Shown here: positions 1-9,900 of the stretch, in pieces
Layout: every line of letters begins with the position of its first letter
How positions within the stretch are numbered: position 1 is the first letter of the stretch
Source: CADEED01 sp043747835
Lineage (GTDB): Bacteria; Pseudomonadota; Gammaproteobacteria; Steroidobacterales; Steroidobacteraceae
Direction: 5' to 3'
Assembly (NCBI GenBank): GCA_043747835.1
Contig: JAYTOK010000135.1
Location: 55,576-119,575 of the forward strand
DNA: 64,000 nt
Made by a program: the position numbers and the translations under genes
Notes under the pieces: generated by a model
Database searches by the model: none
What the model was told of the DNA's origin: nothing
The model's input: the letters and a program-made list of their open reading frames with translations, nothing else

Positions 1-1
1 C

Positions 2-439
2 GTCGAGGGAATCGTTCAGCAGCTGAAGGTGCACACCATTGGCGGTGTCGTGCAGCCGGCGGAGGCGCTGCTCGTCGTCGTGCCGAAGGATCAGTTGCTG
101 GAAGTCGAGGCGCGGGTTCTTAACAAGGACATCGGGTTCGTGCGCGCCGGGCAGTCCGTGACCGTGAAGGTGGAGTCGTTTCCGTTCACGCGGTATGGCG
201 CGCTCGAGGGGACGGTCAGCAGCGTGAGCCGGGATGCGATCACGGATGAGAAGTTAGGGTTGTATTACTCGGCGCGAGTGCGCGTGCCGAAGGCGACGAT
301 GAGGATCGATGGGGTGGATGTGTTGTTGTCGCCGGGGATGGCGGTGACGGCGGAAGTGACGACGGGGACGAGGAGATTGATCGAGTTTGTCTTGAGTCCG
401 GTGACGGCGCATTTGGATGAGAGTGGGAGAGAGAGGTAG
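2..439 (+). CDS. Type I secretion membrane fusion protein, HlyD family (C-terminal part; 5' end outside window)
   Basis: The reading frame is open from the left edge of the window, so only about the last 145 residues are present. The fragment matches the C-terminal beta-rich part of HlyD/PrtE-type periplasmic adaptors, including an LNKDIGFVRAGQSV segment, an FPFTRYG segment and the closing LSPGMAVTAEVTTGTRR-type strand before a short basic tail. These adaptors join an inner-membrane ABC exporter to an outer-membrane TolC-like channel. The giant RTX gene two positions downstream is the obvious cargo. The exporter ATPase is not in the window and presumably lies upstream. A GTG at 29 is internal and is not the true start. 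Confidence 0.88.
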   Translation, partial: VEGIVQQLKVHTIGGVVQPAEALLVVVPKDQLLEVEARVLNKDIGFVRAGQSVTVKVESFPFTRYGALEGTVSSVSRDAITDEKLGLYYSARVRVPKATMRIDGVDVLLSPGMAVTAEVTTGTRRLIEFVLSPVTAHLDESGRER

Positions 440-492
440 AGGCGTTTTTGCGCTATGGGCCGTATAAGTCGGAATCCTTTAGGGGAGGCACG

Positions 493-960
493 ATGATTGA
501 CATTTTCAGTGAGACTTTGGAGCAACCAATGCCGTTCGTATTTGAAGATATCGACTCTCCCGCAAAACAAGAAAAGGCCGACGCATTCGCGCGTTTGTCA
601 CCATTCTCACGTGGAAGGGCAGACTTAAAAAAGTGGTTAGTCGATCCGGAGCAAGGGCTGTACTTCTTGAATCTCAGTGGAGGTGGCCCTGACAGCCCTT
701 ACTACCTAGTTCTTGCGGACGCGGATGGAACCGCGCTGCTGCAGGCGCGAGGCCTTCAGTCCGTCAGCGGTCCGTATCGTCCGAAGAGTGTCGATGTCGT
801 ATGGGATATTGACAGCATCACGATTGCCGCTCACGCAAGGGGGCAGGAGGAACACTTGCTCGCGCGACTCCGCGAGGCGCTCGACGCCTACGGAAGTTTC
901 GGGAATCCGGAAGTCACGCGATCGGTTCGCGCGAACTTGCCAGCACCGATCGTTCGATAG
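493..960 (+). CDS. Unrecognised 155-aa protein between HlyD-like gene and RTX gene
   Basis: I do not recognise this family. The start at 493 is chosen over an upstream candidate at 448 because AGGGGAGG at 481-488 sits 4 nt before this ATG. There is no signal peptide and no hydrophobic segment, so it is probably cytoplasmic. The sequence is acidic and mixed alpha/beta in look, with a Gly-rich turn (LNLSGGGPDSPYYLVLAD) near residues 61-78 and an Arg-rich C-terminus. The stop is 17 bp before the RTX start and 53 bp after the HlyD-like stop, which suggests co-transcription with the secretion locus. A chaperone, modifier or regulator of the RTX protein is possible by position only. It does not look like the HlyC acyltransferase family. 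Confidence 0.7.
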   Translation: MIDIFSETLEQPMPFVFEDIDSPAKQEKADAFARLSPFSRGRADLKKWLVDPEQGLYFLNLSGGGPDSPYYLVLADADGTALLQARGLQSVSGPYRPKSVDVVWDIDSITIAAHARGQEEHLLARLREALDAYGSFGNPEVTRSVRANLPAPIVR

Positions 961-977
961 TCCGCGAGAGCATTCCA

Positions 978-3900
978 ATGGCAACAATCGACTCGGTGAT
1001 TGAAGAAACCAAAAACTGGCGGTCGTCGAGGACCATTGATGCCAGCGTGGCGCTGACAGAGGCGCAACTGATAGAGCTAGCACAGTTTCTGCAGGCGAAG
1101 GTGGCCGAGCTCTCCATCGCACCGGAGGGGAAGCTACCGGATGCTACCGCGATCGCTTTCTCTGGAAAGATTGGTGACACCTGGGCTTCCGATCTGGCCG
1201 AACAGAGAGCCGCCGCCAGCAACGGGGCCAAATACACCATCAAAGACACCGAGGCCGGTCGCCTCTTAAATACCGACGCTTTCAAAGATGCTGTTTTCCG
1301 TGCAGCCGGTACGACCGAGCTCGGCATTCAATTGTTGAGCGGAAAGATAAATGGCGTGAGGGTCTCGCAGTACGGCATCTCTAATATCCTCTCGATCGAT
1401 GATCAGGTTTCGCTACGCTTTGCTCAGAGCGCGCGTGGGTCTGTCGAAATCATCGCGGACAAGTTCAATTCAAACTCGGTACTAGCGCTCACCGAGTTTC
1501 CCGCTTTCGTCTCAAACGCCGATGTTCCGTCGGTGTCGGGAATCACGCGAGAGACCTATCAAGCATTGTTGCAAACACTGCCGTCGCACCAAGTGGCGGA
1601 AGTACTGCATACCCTTGCGCTCGCCGGTGAATCAATTCGTGGAGGGAAGCTTTCAGTCGCGGTCGATGGCGTAACCAAGACTCAACTCGAGTTCGTCATG
1701 GAGAAGGCGGGCCCCGAGAGCGTTCGCGAGAATCTTAGGAAAGCGAAGGTTTCATTGTCCCATCCTGCGGTCCGCGCGCTTGGTCCGCTTGGAGTAGTTG
1801 CTGACCTGATTTCAATGTATGCCGCTGCGAACGAAGCTTCCGAGCATGCAAAGGCAGGGCGTCACTCTGAAGCCGCGACGGTCGTGATGGAATGGAGCGC
1901 TCGTTTCAGCGGGAGCATGGCCGGCGGCATTGCCGCAGCGGAAATCGTAGGGACAGCTTTGGCGCCGCTTGCGGCGACGGGGCCGCTTGGTGCGGCTGGT
2001 TGGGGAATTCTGACTCTGATGGCGGGAATTGCGGGTGGAATTCTCGGTGACCAAGTGATTGCCGAGCTGTTCGAGCCCTTCGGATCGGATCCAACTTGGA
2101 ATCTCACGACAACAGTCCAGATCGCTTCGAAAAATGATGCGGAAGGGTTGGCATATCGGTATGCGCTTGCGGAACTGAATCCGATAGCGCTGCTCATGGG
2201 TGTGCCGCCGAACCCGGCCGCGTTGGCGCTGTACGACCCGGCGACGGGCGCAGGTCTAATAACCCGAGGATGGATTGAAGCCCGCTGCATCATGATGGCG
2301 GCATTCGTCGAATACTATGGTCGCGACGAAGAGAACGATCGTCTTCTCTCGAAATCCTTCGCCCTGCCGTTCAACTATTCGGGTGACGTTGTAATGTCCG
2401 ACGCGTCGTTCGGCGCGGACGGCAATCTCACGATCGACGGATTTGACTTTGGATTCACGCAGCCGCGCTACCTTCGTTTCGGCGATCAATCCGTAAACAC
2501 CCTGACTGGCGGCGATCGGGATGACCGTCTGTTCGGCGAAGGTGGCGACGACACACTGACCGGCGGCGACGACGGAAATTCTGCGGAAAAGGACTATCTA
2601 GAAGGTGGCCTCGGTAACGACACCTACATTTACCGCCGCGGTGACGGCCAAGACATCATTCTCGATATTGGTGGTAGCGACCATCTCCAAATCGCCGGTG
2701 AAGTCGTGTCGGGCACGTTTGTCAGGACGGTTGACCCACGCTATCCGATTCGCAACGCCTGGACACTCGAAGACGCAGAGGAAGGCGAGCTATACCTCAC
2801 GCTGCTCTCGGGCAGCCTCGAAGACGGCACGCTGGAGATCACTGGATCACGGCTTGGCGACGGAGGCAGCATCACCATCGAGCACTTCTCGAGCGGTCAA
2901 TTCGGCTTCGATCTCGGAGCGATGGAGCGAATCCGGGAGATCCGCGGCAATGGACAGTTCAGCGAAGGCAATGGCTCCGCTTTTGTCATTCCGCTTTCGA
3001 GCTTGGGTGCGCCAGGCCAAGTTGTCCGCTTCGCGGTGGGGCCTGCATTTCGTGACTTCGTGAGGCTGAGCTACGCCGGCACGAACTATGATTTCAACGG
3101 CGACGGTACTCTTCAGATCACGCTGGAAGGCGGCGAGCGTTCGCTCTCCGTCGTCCTGTTCTCATCTCGAAACGTTCAACAGAACACGCTTTTCAACTTG
3201 TCCGCGGTCTTGCTAGATCTCGCGGGCGATCCGATCTCGGGTTCGGGCGCGTTTGTCCCGATCACGATCGAAGCGATCGGTCAACCGACGGAGAATCCGC
3301 TGCCGGCCACCTACACGGTCGATGGGGATCAAGATCCGCTGCGCGACTCACAAGGTGAGATCGTCTATGACCAGTGGCACAACATCGTTCCGATCGGCGC
3401 AGATCCGGGGCGCGATGACAATCTCTTCGGCACGCCAGCGAACGATCTAATGAGCGGCGGCGAGGGCACCAACTACTACTTCACGGAACAGCACGGCGGC
3501 CAGGATCGCATCGTCGGTGGAAGCTGGATGGACATCGCGATCATGGGGTCGGGCGACGATGTCGCAATCGGCGGCAATGGTCGCGATCGTCTCGCTGGAA
3601 ATGGCGGAAGCGATCGTATTTATGCGGTTTCGGAGGTAACGGAGGACTACGCGAAAGAGCGCGGAGTTGTCGATACGAACGGTAGTGGCTTTGAAGATTT
3701 TCTGACCGGCGGAGCGGGCAATGATTTGCTCGTTGGCTCCGAGTCTCGCGACGTGCTCAGCGGAGGCGCGGGCAAAGACACCCTCATCGCCGGCGCTGGC
3801 GACGACTTTGTTCTGGGAGACCGCGACTACTTTCCCGCGTGGCAACCCGACAACTACGATCCAGATCCGTGGAGCGTCACGGTTGCTATTGCCATCTCCC

Positions 3901-6900
3901 CCGGACCGAACGGCACGCTTCTGGAGACTTATACATACACGGTCGTGAACGCAATTCGTTACGACCGGCCTGATCCTGACGGTGACGATGTCATTTACGC
4001 AGGCGGTGGCAACGACGTCGTTCTCGCGGGTGGTGGCAACGACCTGGTTTACGGAGAGACGGGCAACGACGTCATCTTCGGATCCTTGGGTGACGACGTG
4101 ATCGTTGGCGGCGTTGGGGACGACGTTCTGATTGGTGGTGATCTTGGCGATTCCGCCAAGGACGACGATGCTTTGTATGGTGGCGACGGCAACGACAAAC
4201 TATCCGGTTACGGCGGAAAAGATCAGCTGCTTGGAGGTAACGGCGATGACGTTCTCGTGGGTGATGCTGGCGACGCCTTTGATGGCGAAGACATCCTCGA
4301 CGGTGGCACGGGGAATGACACCCTGATCGGTGGAGGCAAAGCGGACGCTCTCAAGGGAGGCGCAGGAAATGACCATATTTATGGGGACGACGACGAAGCA
4401 AACCAACAAGAGGCTGCGGGCAACGATTTGATTGAAGGCGGAGACGGCGACGACGTGGTTGCCGGCTATGGCGGAGCCGACAACATCGATGGCGGCGAGG
4501 GTAACGACCTGCTCAATGGTGACGGCAATGCCGATGCAGACGAGTTTGGAGGCGGCGACGTAATAGCGGGCGGAAACGGAAACGATATCGTTGTCGGGGG
4601 AGGGGGCGCGGACACGATTCACGGTGGGGCCGGACAAGACGAATTGTTTGGCGATGCCTCATACACGCCGGGCGAATTCATGGGGGACGACGTCATCGAT
4701 GGCGGTGACGGCGACGACACCATCACTGGTCACGGTGGCGGCGACACGTTGTTAGGTGGGGCAGGCCACGACATCATGATGGGGGATGGCTCGAATGTGA
4801 CGCCTGTCAGCGTGCAAGGCGACGACGTCATGGATGGCGGTGACGGGAACGACTTGATGGTGGGCGACGGCGGCAACGACCAGTTGTACGGAGGCGCCGG
4901 CGACGACCAGCTCAGCGGTGGCGAGGGCAACGACCTGCTGGTCGGAGGAGACGGAGCGGACCAGATTCAAGGGGACGCAGGAAACGATGTTCTGGTGGGG
5001 GGCAGTGAGGATTTCCTCTTCGGAGGTGCAGGGGACGATACATACGTCATCACCAGCCTCGACGGTCGTTTCAACATCTTCGACAACCAAGGCTCCAACA
5101 CGATCATTGTAAGCGGCGGCACCCAACCGGAAGGCGCGCGGCTCCGGATGTCCGGGGGCAACGTGCTGCTTGTCTACGACGAGACCAACTTTTCGGTCTT
5201 GAGCGCCGACACATTTGCAAGCTTCGACAACTTCGACTTCGGGAGTGGACAGTCGCTAACTTCCGTGCAAATGCACTCCAGGTTCACGCCCGGCCAGTCA
5301 CTTGATCGGTTGATCCGGCTGAATGGTGGGGTCGGCCCGGGAGATTTGTCATTTCGTGCTCGTGGCAACGACCTCATCATCCTTTCGTCCGCTCTCAATA
5401 CGAATTGGTTTGATGCCGCAGCTCTAACGGCGAACAATGTTCTCTTCCGTACCGCCGATCGCACCGAGTATGGGGGAGCCCCTGGCGGGTCCGCCGCGCT
5501 CGTGCTTTCGAATTGGTATCTCAGCAATTCCCAGACGTATGTGAACAGCCTGCTTGCGGAGAACGGCGCAAGTCTAAATCTGCTCGACTATGCTCCCTAT
5601 CTACAGCGCGAGTTTTCGGGCGATGATTCGGACAATGAATTGGAGTTTGCTTCGGGATGGTTTCGAGTCAGTGCGCTCGGCGGCAATGACACGGTCCGGA
5701 CTTCCAACGGTTTTGATTTCCTGGACGGCGGAGCCGGTGACGACTCCCTAGATTCAGGCGCGGGAGACGACGTTCTTGTCGGAGGTGACGGCAACGACAC
5801 ATTGCGCGGTGGTGACGGAGACGATCAATACAGGTATGCCGCCGGCGATGGCGCCGACTTCATCTCCGATTCGTCGGGACTCGACACCTTGGTCCTGTCA
5901 GGCATTGCTCCCCAAGAACTGACCATCACGGAATCCGTTCTCGGTCTGCAATTGCAGATCGGCCCATCAAACTTCGGTAATTCGATCTCCATCGCGAGCA
6001 CTTCTCCATACATTCCGTCAATCGACATGATTTCATTCGATGGTGGAATTGTGTGGAATGCCCAGCAGATCGACGGGCACATTTCGGGTAACCGAGTTCC
6101 GCGCGTTCTGAATCCTCTTGCGGACGCAACGGCGCAAGTTCAGGAAGTATTTTCCCGCACGATTCCCGCAAATGCATTCTTCGATCCCAATGCTGGCGAC
6201 GTGCTGACTTATACAGCGACGCTGGCCGACGGTAATGCCCTGCCAACCTGGCTCGCTTTCGACGCAGCGACCCGAACGTTGTCGGGGACGCCGGACTTCG
6301 GCGATGCCGCGAACCTGGCGATCGTCATCATAGCCACGGATCCGGGCGGACTCGCCGCATCCGACACCTTCAGTCTGGTCGTTCCCACTCTGATCGTGTT
6401 AACCGGCACGTCCGGAGTCGACAGTCTCCACGCAACCAACAACAACGCCCATGTGTTGCGCGGCCTTGCGGGCAACGACGGGCTCATCGGCCTCGGTGGC
6501 AACGACCGCTTCGAAGGCGGAACCGGCAACGATGGAATCGATGGAGGTGCGGGCGGGGATACCTTTGTCTGGAATCTCGGAGACGGTCGCGATCAGATCT
6601 ATAACGGTAGCGACAGCGCGCCTGGCCAGGTCGACACGCTGTTGCTCGGACCCGGCATCGCGCCGACTGACGTTCGCATTGCCCAATCACCGTTGTCAGC
6701 CGGAGACATGTGGGTATATGTGCGCGACAACGCCACGGGTCTCGAAACACGCGCTTTCGCCATCAATTGGATCTTCAGCTCGTGGGGGCCAGGCGTTCTC
6801 GATCGCATTCTTTTCAACGACGGCACGATCTGGAATGGCACGGAGATGCTGCGACGCTCGCTGCTCGGCGGCCAATACGATGAGACGTTGATCGGCGATG

Positions 6901-9900
6901 GCTCAGCCAATCTTCTGGCGGGCAGCGGCGGAAACGATCATTTGCGCGGTGACAGCGGCAACGACGACTATCGTGGCGGTGCCGGCGACGATCAGATGAC
7001 CGCGGGTGCGGGCGATGACACCTATCGCTTCGCGCGCAACGACGGCGTCGATGAGATCAACGATTTGGGTGGCACGAATCGCATCGTCTTCGACGCGGGA
7101 ATTCTCCCCGGTGAAGTCTCGCTCTATCGCGATTCGAGCAACAGCAATCTTTTCCCCGGCGGCTTCAACTCCGATGCGCTGCTCGTGGTTCTCAACGGTG
7201 GTCTGCAGCAGGTTCGTGTCGAGAGCTATTACAGCTCGCAAAGTCCTCCGGTGATCAGCGAGATCGTGTTCGGTGACGGCACGATCTGGAACACCGCCGC
7301 GATTGCCAGCCGCGTCATCAACGTGACTGGCGTCGCCGCTACCATCAATGGAACCGCCGGCAACGACGCGTTCAACGTCGATCACAGCAACGATTTCATC
7401 AATGAATCGTCGAATGCCGGAACAGATAGCGTGACGAGCACGGTGTCTTTCAACCTGCCCAGCAACGTGGAGAACCTCACGCTGTCGGGACGCCATGCGC
7501 TGTATGGAGGCGGCAATTCGCTCGACAACACCATCACGGGCAATGCTTTCGCAAACATCCTCGACGGTCGAGGGGGCACCGACACGTTGATCGGCGGCGC
7601 GGGCGACGATCGATACCTCGTGAGCACGCCGGTTCATTTCGGTTGGGGCAATGCGCTCGATACGATCATCGAGAACGCCGGCGAAGGCTACGACACGATC
7701 GTCGCGAACAGCATCTATTCGGCCACGCTGCCCACCAACGTCGAAGCGCTGATCGCGACGGGAGGTACCAACCCTTCCTTCGGCGATCCCACGATCGATC
7801 AGCGGCGCAAGCTAGTGGGCAATGCGCTCGCCAACGTCATCGACGCTTTTCTGGCGCTGGACGCCGGCGCTCAGAGCGAACTCGTGCTCGATGGCGGCGG
7901 CGGAGCCGACATTCTGATCGGGTCGTTCGCCGACATCAGCGTTCGCTTCGTCATCGACGACCTGGGCGATCAGTTCGTCATCAACAACAACACCGGCGCA
8001 ATTGTCGAGACGCCGTTTTCGTTCACGACGCGCGAAGGCATCGCGCGCGTGGATCTCGTCGGCACCGCGGCGGTTTCCGCGACGGGCGGCGACGCGAATG
8101 AAACGTTCTACGGTTCCACGAACTCCGCTGCGAACGTGCTGACCGGCGGACGCGGCAATGACAGCTATGTCGTCGGCGCGGGCGACTTCGTCGTCGAGAA
8201 CGCGGGAGAGGGCATCGATTCCATCAGGGTGATGGAAGGGCCGCTCCACGGAACGGTCCAGCTCTCTTCGTTTGCAAACATCGAGAACCTGCACGCAGGC
8301 AATGCACTCGGCAACGTCACGCTCGTGGGAACTGCAGGGGACAACGTTCTGCGCGGGAACAGCGGTGCCAACACCCTCATGGGCGGCGCCGGCAACGACA
8401 CGATCTACGACAGCTCGGGTCTCTCGATCGATCCCGACGTCGGCACTGATTTGCTGCTGGGCGGTAGTGGCAACGATCGGCTCATCTCATACGCCACCGC
8501 GGATACTCTCGATGGCGGCGCCGGCGATGACCTGCTGACGGGCTTCGGTTCGAAGTTCGTCTTCGGGTACGGTTCCGAGTTCGACACGATCGACCAGACC
8601 AACGCGGGCGGCTGGATTCAGGCGAATGCGGGCATCACGGCGGGCGACATCCGCGTCGGCCGCGAAAACACGACGATGCACATCTACCTCGGTTCCGCGG
8701 ATCGCATCAGCGTGACCCAGGTGTTCCAGGCGAGTCTCTCGGACTGGACAGTGTCGGCGAGAATCCAGGGCCTGCAAATCAACGGCGGGCCGCTGATGAC
8801 GACGCAGCAGTTAGGCACGCTCGCCCAAACGGCGACCGGTGTACCGACCGGCCTGTCCGACACGGTGACCGGGACGAGCGGTGCCGATCGTCTCGAACTT
8901 CTCGGCGGCGACGACTCGGTGAGCGCAGGCGCGGGCGCGGACATCCTCGTCGGCGGCACCGGCAACGACACACTGCGAGGCAATGGCGGCGGCGACGTCT
9001 ATCGCTGCTCGGCGGGATTTGGCCAGGACATCATCCAGGACTCGGCAACCGGCAGTAGTCAGGACAGTGCGATCGACGTCATCGAATTCGACGCGTCGAT
9101 CATACGCGCGAGCGTGAGCACTTCGAGGCCCACCTCGACCGACGATCTGCTCATCACTGTCGGCATGGGAGGTGACCAAATCACGGTTCGCAACTTCTAT
9201 GCCGGCGGCCCGAGCTCCGATCAGATCGAACTGCTCCGCTTCGCGGATGGCTCGACGATCACGGCCACCGAACTGCTGAACCTGCCAGTCATCGAAGGCA
9301 CGGCGGGAGCGGACACGCTGAATGCGACGTCGACGTCGACGATTCTTCGCGGCCTGGGTGGCAACGATAGTCTGAACGGCAATGATGGCAATGACGTGCT
9401 CGACGGCGGACTTGGCGAAGACCAGATGGCCGGCGGCGCGGGTAACGATCGATACATCGTCGATCATGCGAACGATCAGGTGGTCGAGGGGTTGAATAGT
9501 GGCGACGATTCGGTCGAGACCGCGTTGTCGTATTCGCTCGGCGCGAACCTCGAGAATCTGACTCTCACGGGCGTGGCCGCCAACAATCTGACCGGCAACG
9601 GCCTGGCGAACATCCTCAACGGTAACGCCGCGGCGAATGTTCTCAATGGCGGCGCGAGCGCCGACTCGATGACGGGTGGCGCGGGCGACGATACCTACTT
9701 CGTCGACGACGCTGGCGACCAGGCGATCGAACAAGACGGCGGGGGAATCGATCACGTTCATTCGTCCGTGTCTTTCTCGCTCGGCGGCCACGTGGAGAAT
9801 CTCACGCTAACCGGCACGGGAAACATCAACGGAGCGGGCAACGACGCCGACAACGTCATCACGGGAAATTCCGGCAACAACACGCTGGCTGCCGGCGGTG

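Noticed and set aside
4000..5060. Repetitive DNA of the long RTX block as a CRISPR or satellite array
   Set aside because: The period is that of nonapeptide codons in one open frame, not repeat-spacer units.
8811..9791. 326-codon minus-strand frame in the RTX gene
   Set aside because: Same shadow effect of RTX repeats; no ribosome-binding site or recognisable domain.
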